A stretch of DNA of 64,000 nt from Burkholderiales bacterium (lineage in GTDB: Bacteria > Pseudomonadota > Gammaproteobacteria > Burkholderiales > WYBJ01). Shown here piece after piece: positions 53,786 through 61,451 of this stretch. Numbering within the stretch: the stretch's first letter is position 1; each line of letters opens with the position of its first letter. Below the pieces are notes generated by a model that was given only the letters and a program-made list of their open reading frames with translations, was not told the origin of the DNA and did no database searches. The stretch spans positions 138,713 to 202,712 of the forward strand of contig JALHQN010000008.1 in the NCBI GenBank assembly GCA_022841915.1. The letters run 5' to 3'. A program made the position numbers and the translations under genes.

Positions 53786-54418
53786 GGGCAATGCTCCCGA
53801 GATAAGAAGGAGCAGGCAGGGCGTTAGACGCTGCCTGGCACTCCGTCGTGATCCTAGCGCCCGACCCCACGACGGTCAATCGTTCAATGCACAATGAATA
53901 ACCCATGCCTGCGTCGCGCACATAGCCCGCAATGAATCTCGCATAGGCCGTTTATTCATCCCCGGGCAGGGACCGCCGTTTCCATGAAGACTCGCCATGA
54001 CCACAGCAAAGCCCCCTGCCGTTTCCGACATTACACCGAGGCGCTTCAAGACTTGACGGAGCCTTCCGGCTCGACACCTCGCACCCGCCGGTGGGAGCTC
54101 GCCCCGCCTCAGCAGGCTTCGAGCATGCCGCCGGCGAATGGCTCGATCACCGAACCCATCGAGGCTGCCATAGTGCAAATGCATCACCCCACGCCTTTAC
54201 AGGTCGGCCACGATCACGTACTCGCCCGCGAGCACCTCGACGATCGAACAAAACTTTAATCATTTTTTATCAATGTCTTGCCGAGGCCAAGACCTATCCG
54301 TTTGGAATCTGGAACAGGACTTGCTGGAAGCGTGAGCGCATCGCCACCGCGCGCTCAGCGCGACGTTACTCGTCCGAGCTTGCGCGGCAGGCGTTCCAGC
54401 GACCATTGCGGAGGGATC
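53786..54418. other. intergenic region with unassigned coding-like scraps and a PEP-CTERM promoter
   Basis: About 630 bp without an acceptable gene. Minus-strand scraps such as SIVEVLAGEYVIVADL (near 54190-54250) and MGSVIEPFAGGMLEAC (near 54115-54165) look protein-like but sit in different frames. They may be remains of a decayed gene. The 3' end is AT-rich (about 54250-54275) and carries the sigma-54-like site at 54310. Confidence 0.4.
54310..54325 (+). promoter_or_regulatory. candidate sigma-54 (-24/-12) promoter
   Basis: TGGAACA-N4-TTGCT fits the consensus TGGCACG-N4-TTGCW at ten of twelve informative positions, with exact GG-N10-GC spacing. It lies 94 nt upstream of the PEP-CTERM lectin-like gene, near an AT-rich stretch. 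Confidence 0.55.
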
Positions 54419-55285
54419 ATGAACAAATCGAGCATCTTGTCATCGATGTTGTTGGCCGCCAGTCTCGCGGCCGGCTCGGCGCAGGCGCAAGGCCCGGTCT
54501 TCAATGGGATCGGCGCGAGCGACTTCATCGACTTCACCACCTGGCATCACTTCGGCACGTCCAGTGCAGCCAACTCGACGTCCGGCAACGTTACCTATAG
54601 CATCCTCAGCCTGACCGCCCCCGGCACGGGCGACCAGGCCGGCGCGGCCTTCGCCCCGAACACGGTGAGCCTGGATTTCAATCAGTCGTTCACGATCACG
54701 TTCGATTTCTTCATTAAACCTGGCTCGGTGGTCGCAGGTGACGGCATGACTTTCGTGCTCACGCCCGACAACCCGAACACTATCAATGGCGGCAACCCGC
54801 TCGTACCCGGCGGAGGTTCCGATCTGGGTTATGGCAACACCGGCCTCACCGGCTTGGCCTTCGCCATCGATACGTTCAACTTCGACGGCGAGCCTGTCGC
54901 GCCGAGCATCCAGTTCCTGAAAGACGGCGACGTGACGCCGCTGGCATTTACCGAAACCGGCCTCGCGGACATTCGCGATCCGAATTTCTTCGAATGGCAG
55001 GTGTTGCTCAGCTACACGCCCTCGGGCGGCGAAAACATGACGGGCGATCTCGAAGGCAGCATCTATCAGCTCTTCGGCGATCAGTCGTTCAGCGTCAGCG
55101 CCATGGTGGACGGCTCTTTACTCCACAATCAGTCGCTCTACTACGGCTTTACCGCGAGCAACGGTCTTGCCGACGACGGACATTTCGTTCCGAGCGCCGT
55201 TCCGGTTCCCGAACCCGAAGCCTATGCGCTGATGCTGGCGGGGCTGGGTCTGGTCGCCTGGGCTGCGCGTCGCCGGAGGCGCTAA
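54419..55285 (+). CDS. L-type-lectin-like PEP-CTERM protein
   Basis: 288-residue exported protein. The start at ATG 54419 has GGAGGG close upstream. The signal peptide is LLAASLAAGSAQAQ. The mature part reads as a legume-lectin-like fold: VSLDFNQSFTITFDFFIKPG, GDGMTFVLTPDNPNTINGG and DLGYGNTGLTGLAFAIDTFN. It continues with FEWQVLLSYTPSGG and FGDQSFSVSAMVDG. The sorting signal is VPEPEAYALMLAGLGLVAWA followed by ARRRRR. It may bind carbohydrates of the bacterium's own exopolysaccharide matrix. A sigma-54-like promoter lies upstream. Confidence 0.88.
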   Translation: MNKSSILSSMLLAASLAAGSAQAQGPVFNGIGASDFIDFTTWHHFGTSSAANSTSGNVTYSILSLTAPGTGDQAGAAFAPNTVSLDFNQSFTITFDFFIKPGSVVAGDGMTFVLTPDNPNTINGGNPLVPGGGSDLGYGNTGLTGLAFAIDTFNFDGEPVAPSIQFLKDGDVTPLAFTETGLADIRDPNFFEWQVLLSYTPSGGENMTGDLEGSIYQLFGDQSFSVSAMVDGSLLHNQSLYYGFTASNGLADDGHFVPSAVPVPEPEAYALMLAGLGLVAWAARRRRR

Positions 55286-55305
55286 AGCAAGACGCAGGCA
55301 ATACG

Positions 55306-55329
55306 GAACGGCGGCCATGGTTGCCGTTC
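55306..55329 (+). terminator. hairpin after the lectin-like PEP-CTERM gene
   Basis: GAACGGC and GCCGTTC form a short stem around GGCCATGGTT, 21 nt past the stop. No T-run follows. Confidence 0.3.
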
Positions 55330-55417
55330 GTCATCGAGTCGACATGCTCGTCGGCGCACGCCAGAAGCGAGCACACGAGCCGGGTGTTCGCGTGAGCCGA
55401 CCCGCCGCCGTGCGGCC

Positions 55418-56152
55418 TCAGCGGTGCGCCGGGAGACGGCTCAACAGCGACTCGCCGAGTGTTGCGAGGTGCTCGATCACCTCGAAGTCAGGACCTTCGC
55501 ACGCGAGCGTCAGTTCGAGTCTGTCTGCGTGGAGCGTGACGTTCAGCGCATCATCCGTCATCGGTGCCGACCTGGGCCAACCGAGCATGAGGCGCTCGAT
55601 CTCGGCATCGATCAACGTTGCGGCGGTCGGGTCGACCCCGAAGAGCACGAAGCGTTGTCGGAACCGATTCGATCCTGCCGGGATCTCCCGCGCGCGCTCC
55701 ATGAACTCGCGATGCGCGGCCAACACCGAAGTGCGCCCGGCGAGCATCGTCGCCATGACGCCCATCATGAACCGCCCAGCGCTCCCCATCATCGACTCAT
55801 GGGCCTTGCGACTGCGAAGTCGCCAGTGCATACCCCCGCGGCCTGCGTGCGGCGCGCGGAACACCAGCTTCGGCCTGGACGTGCTGCTCGCATGATCGCT
55901 GTCGTACGCTATCGTCCACTCGCGCCGCCCCGGGCTCTCGCCGTGGATTCGATAGCGGATGTCGCCCTCGGGCGTGCCGTCGAAATGCCAGCCCTTCGCC
56001 CGCGCGCGCCCAAGACGCTGCGCCGCGAGTTTCTCCTGGCGCTCGCGCTCCGTCCGCCCGCTGCCGAAAAGATTGGACCAGACCCCCCAGCCAATGCCGG
56101 CGGCGGCGAGGCCCACGACGACGAGGGCGCCAAGCACGGAAGGATCAATCAT
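55418..56152 (-). CDS. membrane-anchored protein of unknown function
   Basis: 244 residues from ATG 56152 (an ATG six codons earlier is possible). The N-terminal helix is LGALVVVGLAAAGIGWGVWS, followed by a basic segment and a soluble domain with GWHFDGTPEGDIRYRIHGES and ADRLELTLACEGPDFEVIEH. The second half is helical (FMERAREIPAGSNRFRQRFV). No recognised family. It resembles single-pass inner-membrane proteins with a cytoplasmic or periplasmic globular domain. It stands alone between PEP-CTERM genes. Confidence 0.65.
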   Translation of the reverse strand: MIDPSVLGALVVVGLAAAGIGWGVWSNLFGSGRTERERQEKLAAQRLGRARAKGWHFDGTPEGDIRYRIHGESPGRREWTIAYDSDHASSTSRPKLVFRAPHAGRGGMHWRLRSRKAHESMMGSAGRFMMGVMATMLAGRTSVLAAHREFMERAREIPAGSNRFRQRFVLFGVDPTAATLIDAEIERLMLGWPRSAPMTDDALNVTLHADRLELTLACEGPDFEVIEHLATLGESLLSRLPAHR

Positions 56153-56206
56153 GTCCGCCCTAGTGTACATAGCGGCCTCGACCTAGGCTAGGCGACGCGC
56201 GAGCAG

Positions 56207-56262
56207 CTCCTGAAAGGGCGCATGAATCACGGTGAATCCGTGGGTTGGCGTGGTTCACCCCG
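56207..56262. repeat. dispersed repeat, copy 2
   Basis: Diverged second copy of the about 55-bp repeat at 52663; core ATCACGGTGAATCCGT. It also has internal dyad symmetry (CACGGTGAA against TTCACCCCGTG). Confidence 0.5.
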
Positions 56263-56433
56263 TGGCGAGGACCTGCCCGCCGGAGCCGACGCAGGCTAGG
56301 CTGGCTCGATCCGCCTCGAACTCACGCACTCAGGATGATGTCGTCTGCATCGTCGGGAATCGGTCGCCGATGAAGGTCAGCGACCGATTCCCCGCTTCTC
56401 GATCCAGCACGTTCTGGCGGTGCACCGGCCGAG

Positions 56434-57576
56434 TCAGCTACCGCCCGGCACCGCACGTCGCCGCGCCGCCCAACCCACCCACGCCAAGCCGCCCAACATG
56501 AGCGCCCAGGTCGCAGGCTCGGGGATCGCGGGCGTCAACAGGAAGGCATGCGGCTGCCAATCGCCGTGAACGGCGCCCAGCCCGAGAATCTGCCCCTTCT
56601 CGTTGATGTCCATCGCTTCGTCTAGGCTATAGAAGGCAGAACCCGCGGGCAGCACGGTGTTCAGGTCGATTTCCTGCCAGCCCGAGCTGGAGGCAGACCA
56701 CAGCACCGCCCGCGCGTCATAGGGGCCGTACCAGCCCATGCCGACGACATCGTTAGCCTCGTTCAGAGCGTTCGCCCGACCGTTGTAGGGCTTGCCAGGA
56801 TCCGGCGTGAGGGGCAGAAAGGCCACGTTGTCGCCGCTCGTCCAGATGAACGGCCGGTTGCAGCTGTAGCCGCTGCAGTTGTACGTGCCATAGCCCGCGA
56901 CGGCGTAGCGATCGTTGATGTCCACACCCACCGGCCACTCGACCAGGCCGTCGCCCAATATGCTGATGCCGTTGCCCAGACCCGTGGTATAGCCGGGCCG
57001 GTACTGGTTGTACACGGTGGCCATCAACCCGGCACCCGCGTTGTTGATGCTCACCCCGGCGCCGCTGCCGACCTTGGCGCCCTCCCAGTACCAACCCAGC
57101 GTGGTGGCGGTATAGCCTCCGGTGACATTGGGCGACCAGATCGCGGCGTAATCCCCGCTGTTGCCCACCACCTGGCCGTTGTCGTTGATGCCGTTGGCCT
57201 CTGCCGAAAATTGATCGAGATAGTTCTTCGCTGGCGGCAGATTGGTACGCACACCCGCTTGCCAGACAAAGCCCCGAGCCCCCTCGGACGAGTACTCCGA
57301 TCCGACCGCAGCGTTGGCGTTGTTGATGTCGTTCAGGCGCAGTCCGCTGCTTCCGGGTGAGCTCGCGAGTTCGACCGACGTGTAGCCGCCGGCCCCCGGC
57401 GACAGGATCTTGTTGCCCATCACGACCCAACCCCGATCGTTGAGCGCGAAGGTGCCGAAGTTGTGCGCCGAGCCAAGATCCACGATGGTCCACGCGCTTG
57501 TGGCCGCCTGCGCAATCGGCGCCAGCATCACGAACGCGGCGGCAATGACGGTGAGCGGAAAACAGTTCTTTTTCAT
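56434..57576 (-). CDS. PEP-CTERM protein with HAF-type repeats
   Basis: 380-residue exported protein. The start at 57576 follows CGGGAGTT and opens with MKKNCFPLTVIAAAFVMLAP, a signal peptide. The body consists of degenerate HAF-like repeats, each containing an N-D-x-G/A pattern: LNDINNANAAVGSEY, ANGINDNGQVVGNSG, VDINDRYAVAGYGTY, LNEANDVVGMGWYG and MDINEKGQILGLGAVHG. Such repeats form beta-propeller-like extracellular domains. The sorting signal is IPEPATWALMLGGLAWVGWA followed by ARRR. A sigma-54-like promoter lies just upstream. Confidence 0.9.
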   Translation of the reverse strand: MKKNCFPLTVIAAAFVMLAPIAQAATSAWTIVDLGSAHNFGTFALNDRGWVVMGNKILSPGAGGYTSVELASSPGSSGLRLNDINNANAAVGSEYSSEGARGFVWQAGVRTNLPPAKNYLDQFSAEANGINDNGQVVGNSGDYAAIWSPNVTGGYTATTLGWYWEGAKVGSGAGVSINNAGAGLMATVYNQYRPGYTTGLGNGISILGDGLVEWPVGVDINDRYAVAGYGTYNCSGYSCNRPFIWTSGDNVAFLPLTPDPGKPYNGRANALNEANDVVGMGWYGPYDARAVLWSASSSGWQEIDLNTVLPAGSAFYSLDEAMDINEKGQILGLGAVHGDWQPHAFLLTPAIPEPATWALMLGGLAWVGWAARRRAVPGGS

Positions 57577-57622
57577 GGCAACTCCCGGGCATGCCGGAGA
57601 CTGGGATTCCGACGAAAAGCAC

Positions 57623-57639
57623 TGCAACGTGCAGCCCCA
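57623..57639 (-). promoter_or_regulatory. candidate sigma-54 (-24/-12) promoter
   Basis: On the minus strand TGG-N10-GC with a perfect TTGCA -12 box: TGGGGCTGCACGTTGCA, reading 57639 down to 57623. It is 47 nt upstream of the ATG of the HAF-repeat PEP-CTERM gene. The -24 flank (CACG) is poorly conserved. Confidence 0.4.
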
Positions 57640-57856
57640 AGACCAGACTACGCCCGTACGTCCCTACCCATATTGCGGAAAATCAACTTTGGTTACGAGC
57701 CGCTTCCCATTCAGTTGGTAGCGGCGAGCGCCGTCCATCTTTGCGAGGCGCAGGGGAAAGTCGCGCATCAAGCGCGCATTGATGCGGCTGAATAAGCGAA
57801 TGTCGACACATCCGGAAAAGCGAATATCAAGACTACAGAAACAGCGAAAACTACGC

Positions 57857-58123
57857 ATGGGTCGATTCCTGTTGAATGTGATGCTCGCCTCGGGCGGCTA
57901 TCCCTGGACGGTCATCCCGATGGCGGCGCGCGATGCGTACATGGCTGCGCTCGAAACGGCCAGCGTGGGGCAGGACATCGCGCCCTTCACTGATTTGATC
58001 GCTGGCCTCGCCGAAGCCAGACTCAACGGCGAGCCGGCACCCGCCATCACCGCGGCTGCCGCCGCGCCAGAAATCTCGAGCGAACGCCTCACGCAGCGCC
58101 TCGACGACAATCGATCGGCATAA
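57857..58123 (+). pseudogene. 3' remnant of a Fic-family gene
   Basis: The frame (open from 57779) encodes MGRFLLNVMLASGGYPWTVI, then ALETASVGQDIAPFTDLIAG. This is the stretch that follows HPFxDGNGRxGRFLxNVMLAS in Fic proteins. The catalytic HPFxDGNGR motif and everything before it are missing, and the preceding 25 residues are not homologous-looking. It is therefore a truncated AMPylase/doc-type relic, not a working toxin. It lies between two PEP-CTERM genes. Confidence 0.75.
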
Positions 58124-58358
58124 CGAAGAGAGCAGGCCGACAGGATCGGTGACGGATACGATCGCTCTCGGCCACCCCACCGCAACGACCTGGACCAGCG
58201 GGGCCGATGAGCAACCCGGCTCATGCGAGCGATGGTTTCCTGACACTCCCATGTCATGGCTGGCTGCCATGATTCGCAGCGCAGTCGGCACTGTTCCGCC
58301 GTTCCGCGCATCCGCTCTCACTGCCCGACGAATCCATCCAGAAGCCAGGATCCACGCC

Positions 58359-59537
58359 ATGACCAAGACCCACTCCCTGCTCGCTGCCGCCCTGCTGTCC
58401 GCCTTCGTGCTGCCTGCCCAGGCCGCCGATTTCACCCTGCGCCTCATCGGCCAGCAGTCCCTGCCCACCGGCACCTTCGAGTTCGGCGGCATCTCCGGCC
58501 TGGACCGCGCCGCCGACGGCACCTTCTGGGCACTCTCCGACGACCGGGGCGGTGAACGCGGCACGCCGCGCTTCTACAACCTGAGCCTCGCTTACGACGC
58601 CAACGGCTTCCATGGCGTCACCATCAACAGCCAGGTGAACATGCTGCGACCCGACGGCACGCCCTTCCCGTCGAACGCCCGCACCGTGGATCCCGAAGGT
58701 ATTCGGGTAGCACCCAACGGCAACCTGTACTGGTCTTCGGAAGGCAACTGGAGCAGCAATCCCGCGAGCCGTTTCCAGCCTTTCGTGCGGGAGATGACCA
58801 CCGCTGGCGTCCACGTTCGCGCGTTCAACACCCCTGCCATGTTCGACTACGTCGACAACACCACCACGGGCGGGCGCAACAACAAGTTGTTCGAGGCCTT
58901 GACGGTCACGCCCAACGGCACCGTATATACCGCCAACGAAGACGCCCTGGCCCAGGACGGCAACATCACCACCCTCGCCTCGGGCAGCAAGGTGCGCGTC
59001 ACCGCTCTCGATCCGGTGAGCGGCAATGCCACTGCCCAATACGTCTACGAACTGCCGCGCATCCCGGTCGATGCCATTCCCGGCGCCCCCTTCGGCCCGG
59101 ACAACGGCTTGCCCGAGTTGCTGGCCATCTCCGACACCCAGTTCATTGCGCTGGAGCGCGCCTTCGCTTTCGGGGTGGGAAACACCATCCGCCTGACCTT
59201 GACGAGCTTCGATGCCGGCACGACGGACGTCCTGGATGTCGGCAGCCTGGAGGGTGCGAGCTACACGCCCATGAGCCGCCAGCTGCTTCTGGAGATGCCC
59301 ATAAGTTACGAGGGTGTCACGCTGGACAACATGGAAGCCCTCGCCTGGGGCAGCGTTCTGGCCAACGGCCACCGCACCTTGGTGCTCGCCGCCGACAACA
59401 ACTTCAATGCCGCGACCCAAACCAACCTGTTCATGGCCTTCGAGGTGGTGCCGGTGCCCGAACCCAAGACCTACGCCCTGATGCTTGCCGGCCTGGGGTT
59501 GGTGGGGTTCATGGCGCGTCGACGCCGGGCTGCGTGA
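58359..59537 (+). CDS. esterase-like/phytase-family PEP-CTERM protein
   Basis: 392-residue exported protein. ATG 58359 follows CCAGGATCC. The signal peptide is LLAAALLSAFVLPAQAADF. The mature part matches the esterase-like activity of phytase family: GGISGLDRAADGTFWALSDD, ARTVDPEGIRVAPNGNLYWS, LFEALTVTPNGTVYTANEDA, LLAISDTQFIALERAFAFGV and ALAWGSVLANGHRTLVLAAD. This is a beta-propeller hydrolase type. The sorting signal is VPEPKTYALMLAGLGLVGFM followed by ARRRR. It could act on phosphate or lipid esters at the surface, but activity is inferred from family only. Confidence 0.9.
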   Translation: MTKTHSLLAAALLSAFVLPAQAADFTLRLIGQQSLPTGTFEFGGISGLDRAADGTFWALSDDRGGERGTPRFYNLSLAYDANGFHGVTINSQVNMLRPDGTPFPSNARTVDPEGIRVAPNGNLYWSSEGNWSSNPASRFQPFVREMTTAGVHVRAFNTPAMFDYVDNTTTGGRNNKLFEALTVTPNGTVYTANEDALAQDGNITTLASGSKVRVTALDPVSGNATAQYVYELPRIPVDAIPGAPFGPDNGLPELLAISDTQFIALERAFAFGVGNTIRLTLTSFDAGTTDVLDVGSLEGASYTPMSRQLLLEMPISYEGVTLDNMEALAWGSVLANGHRTLVLAADNNFNAATQTNLFMAFEVVPVPEPKTYALMLAGLGLVGFMARRRRAA

Positions 59538-59560
59538 TCGCTCGGGGGCAGCCGTATCGC

Positions 59561-59593
59561 GAACATCGGCTGCGGCAGGGGCAGCCGATGTTC
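59561..59593 (+). terminator. hairpin after the phytase-like gene
   Basis: A 13-bp perfect stem (GAACATCGGCTGC and its complement) with a 7-nt loop begins 23 nt past the stop. No T-run follows, so it may be a weak terminator or a transcript-stabilising hairpin. Confidence 0.5.
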
Positions 59594-59734
59594 AACGACC
59601 GAAGCTCAGGGAAAAGGTAGGAATCTCTGACCTCCTGCCGCAGACAAGCTTACGGCTCCTCCGCGAGGGCAAGAGCGAGCGCGCCGTTCAGCAATGGGGC
59701 GCCCCGAAACGCCGAGCCGTAACCTCCGCTCGGA

Positions 59735-59968
59735 TCAGCCCGCACCCTGGGACGACGCAGGATTCACCGGATCGGCGCCCGCCTCCACCTCAGCCTTCGC
59801 CACACGCTTGTCGCGCATCGCTTGCAGCGCCCGAGCCATCTGCCCCATGAGCTCGACAGCTTCGAGGCGCTCGCGCACGGTGAGCTTCAGATAAGCCTGC
59901 AACTGGGTACGCCGTACGCCTTCCCAGGTGCAGCGCTCCCAATCGAAATCTTCTTCAGAATCGATCAT
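59735..59968 (-). CDS. small acidic protein associated with a nucleotidyltransferase module
   Basis: 77 residues starting MIDSEEDFDWERCTWEGVRR. The pattern acidic-FDWE-TWEG-RR-QL followed by LTVRERLEAVELMGQMARAL is one I associate with small partners of MNT-type nucleotidyltransferases in toxin-antitoxin-like loci. Its ATG overlaps the stop of the nucleotidyltransferase fragment upstream (59965-59968). With the nucleotidyltransferase truncated, it is probably a leftover partner. Confidence 0.6.
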   Translation of the reverse strand: MIDSEEDFDWERCTWEGVRRTQLQAYLKLTVRERLEAVELMGQMARALQAMRDKRVAKAEVEAGADPVNPASSQGAG

Positions 59969-60117
59969 GATCGCTTGCTCTCCTGCAGAACGATCTGCAA
60001 GTGCTCGATGTCATCGAGATCCTTTGCGCGTCGGGCAGAGCGCTTCATCGAGATCAAGGTTTCAATCGACACGAAACGCACGCTCAGCCCCGGCGCAAAC
60101 ACCCGGCTAGGCTTCAC
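59965..60117 (-). pseudogene. C-terminal remnant of a nucleotidyltransferase gene
   Basis: A 50-codon minus frame encodes VRFVSIETLISMKRSARR and AKDLDDIEHLQIVLQESK, the end of a nucleotidyltransferase-type protein (VRFVSLETLIxMKRxxxRxKDLxDIExL). It starts at a GTG that overlaps the 3' end of the higA-like gene, and the catalytic N-terminal domain is absent. Its stop overlaps the start of the small acidic gene. It is too short to be active and was not called by simple ORF rules because it lacks an ATG. Confidence 0.75.
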
Positions 60118-60415
60118 TGACCTCACGCTCCGACACTAACCGCTCGATATCCCGCCGGGTGGGTAGCGTCTTCAAGTCATACGTCGCTTGCAACATGAGC
60201 CAGGACGCGGCGTCACCCCCGAAGTGCTTTGCAAGTCGCGCCGCAGTGTCCGCGGTCACCGCACGGCGCTCTTTCACGATCTCATGGATACGAGTGGCGG
60301 TCACGCCCAAGGCGATAGACAAGGCATTCACGCTCAGACCAAGAGGCACGAGAAAATCCTCGCGAAGCACCTCACCGGGATGCACCGGACGCATGCGATC
60401 GACTCGACGGACCAT
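60107..60415 (-). CDS. higA: HigA-type antitoxin (XRE-family HTH)
   Basis: 102-residue DNA-binding antitoxin. ATG 60415 is preceded by AAGGAG; the two upstream codons (GTG AAT) are also in frame. It has the family opening VRRVDRMRPVHPGEVLREDF, the helix-turn-helix ALSIALGVTATRIHEIVKER, and RAVTADTAARLAKHFGGDA followed by SWLMLQATYDL. The partner HigB toxin should lie just upstream on the minus strand. Only about 80 bp separate this gene from the divergent antitoxin at 60504, so there is no room for it. The last codons of a toxin (VDYR followed by a stop) may remain at 60422-60440. Confidence 0.88.
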   Translation of the reverse strand: MVRRVDRMRPVHPGEVLREDFLVPLGLSVNALSIALGVTATRIHEIVKERRAVTADTAARLAKHFGGDAASWLMLQATYDLKTLPTRRDIERLVSEREVSEA

Positions 60416-60503
60416 ATTCACTCCTTCAGCGGTAGTCCACTATCATCCGCACACATTCGCAATACGACAAGATCGACGCGCAAACGATTTGACAGGCGTC
60501 AAG

Positions 60504-60875
60504 ATGGAAATCAAACCGATCAAGACAAAATCCGACTATCGCCACGCGCTGAAGGAAGTGGAAACCTCGATGGCGGCGCGTGCAGGCACGCCGGAAGGTG
60601 AACGCCTGGATGTGCTCGTGACACTGGTCGAGGCCTTCGAGCGAAAGCATTACCCGCTGGAACTCCCCGATCCGATCGAGGCCATCAAGTTTCGAATGGA
60701 GCAATCCGGGCTCACGCCCAAGGACCTCGTGCCCATGATCGGACAAATCAACCGTGTTTACGAAGTCCTGAATCGAAGGCGCCCGCTCACGCTTCAGATG
60801 ATCCGGCGCCTGCATCGCGATCTCGGCATTCCGGCCGAGTCGCTGATCAAGGCAGCGGAGCACCGGGCGGCCTAG
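60504..60875 (+). CDS. HigA-like antitoxin, second type (COG5499)
   Basis: 123-residue protein. The N-terminal half is helical (TKSDYRHALKEVETSMAARA, LDVLVTLVEAFERKHYPLEL) and the C-terminal half an HTH: AIKFRMEQSGLTPKDLVPMI, then INRVYEVLNRRRPLTLQMIR and LHRDLGIPAESLI. This matches COG5499 HigA antitoxins. The cognate HigB-like toxin normally precedes it, but the upstream 80 bp cannot encode one. Its stop codon is TAG at 60873-60875, formed by the TA target and first G of a MITE end, so the native 3' end may have been cut off. Confidence 0.8.
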   Translation: MEIKPIKTKSDYRHALKEVETSMAARAGTPEGERLDVLVTLVEAFERKHYPLELPDPIEAIKFRMEQSGLTPKDLVPMIGQINRVYEVLNRRRPLTLQMIRRLHRDLGIPAESLIKAAEHRAA

Positions 60876-60918
60876 CGTCCTGAGTCAGAAACTCGCTGAA
60901 CAAAACAAAAGCGCCGAG
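60875..60918. mobile_element. partial MITE end (solo terminal repeat)
   Basis: GCGTCCTGAGTCAGAAAC and the following bases to GCGCCGAG match the left end of the element at 51121, with two T-to-C changes and a 5-bp insertion (extra CAAAA). It begins at a TA. No matching right end was found within a few hundred bases, so it is a remnant or solo end. Confidence 0.7.
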
Positions 60919-60953
60919 TTGCGGCGTAGTGACATCGTAGCTACACTCGGCTC

Positions 60954-61232
60954 ATGGCGATCCGCTTCGAATGGGACAGCCGAAAGGCGAGTGCCAATCT
61001 GCGTAAACACGGGGTATCGTTCGAGGAAGCGAAGTCTGTCTTCTTCGATGACCAAGCTCGCTTGATCGATGACCCGGACCATTCTGAAGACGAAGATCGG
61101 TTCGTGCTTCTTGGTTTGAGTCAGAACCTTCGCTTACTTCTCGTGTGCCATTGCTATCGCACTGACGGGGAAGTGATTCGCATCATTTCTGCGCGCAAGG
61201 CCACGCGGTCGGAAGGCAGGTTTTATCGTTGA
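60954..61232 (+). CDS. brnT: BrnT-family ribonuclease toxin
   Basis: 92-residue type II toxin. It opens with FEWDSRKASANLRKHGVSF and continues FEEAKSVFFDDQARLIDDPD, both BrnT signatures, with the conserved LVCHCYRTDGEVIRIISAR and RKATRSE at the end. RNase toxins of this family are inactivated by the DNA-binding antitoxin encoded directly downstream, 9 nt away. The start at 60954 gives the typical length. It is the only apparently complete toxin in the TA patch. Confidence 0.95.
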   Translation: MAIRFEWDSRKASANLRKHGVSFEEAKSVFFDDQARLIDDPDHSEDEDRFVLLGLSQNLRLLLVCHCYRTDGEVIRIISARKATRSEGRFYR

Positions 61233-61241
61233 GGGTGTGCT

Positions 61242-61451
61242 ATGCGCAAAGAGTACGACTTTTCGAAGGCCCGAAAGAACCCTTATTCGGCCAAGCTGAA
61301 GAAGCAGATCACGCTTCGGCTTGATGAAGACGCAATCGAGTACTTCAAGTTGGTTTCGCGGGAAGTCGGCATTCCGTACCAAAGCCTCATAAATCTCTAC
61401 CTTCGAGATTGTGCAGCTTCCCATCGGAAGCTCAACCTCGAATGGAAGTGA
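61242..61451 (+). CDS. brnA: BrnA-family antitoxin (CopG/ribbon-helix-helix)
   Basis: 69-residue antitoxin with the ribbon-helix-helix region LKKQITLRLDEDAIEYFKLV and SREVGIPYQSLINLYLRDCA preceded by the typical EYDFSKARKNPYSAKLKKQ. It begins 9 nt after brnT, in the usual toxin-first order, and probably autoregulates the pair. It appears complete. Confidence 0.95.
   Translation: MRKEYDFSKARKNPYSAKLKKQITLRLDEDAIEYFKLVSREVGIPYQSLINLYLRDCAASHRKLNLEWK

Noticed and set aside
53876-54263. Minus-strand frames near 53.9-54.3 kb
   Set aside because: Fragments such as SIVEVLAGEYVIVADL are suggestive, but they lie in incompatible frames and match nothing I recognise. They were noted only in the gap entry.
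57664-57858. Minus-strand frame ending RRYQLNGKRLVTKVDFPQYG
   Set aside because: It looks mildly protein-like but has no family or ribosome site I can support. It may be part of the decay around the Fic fragment.
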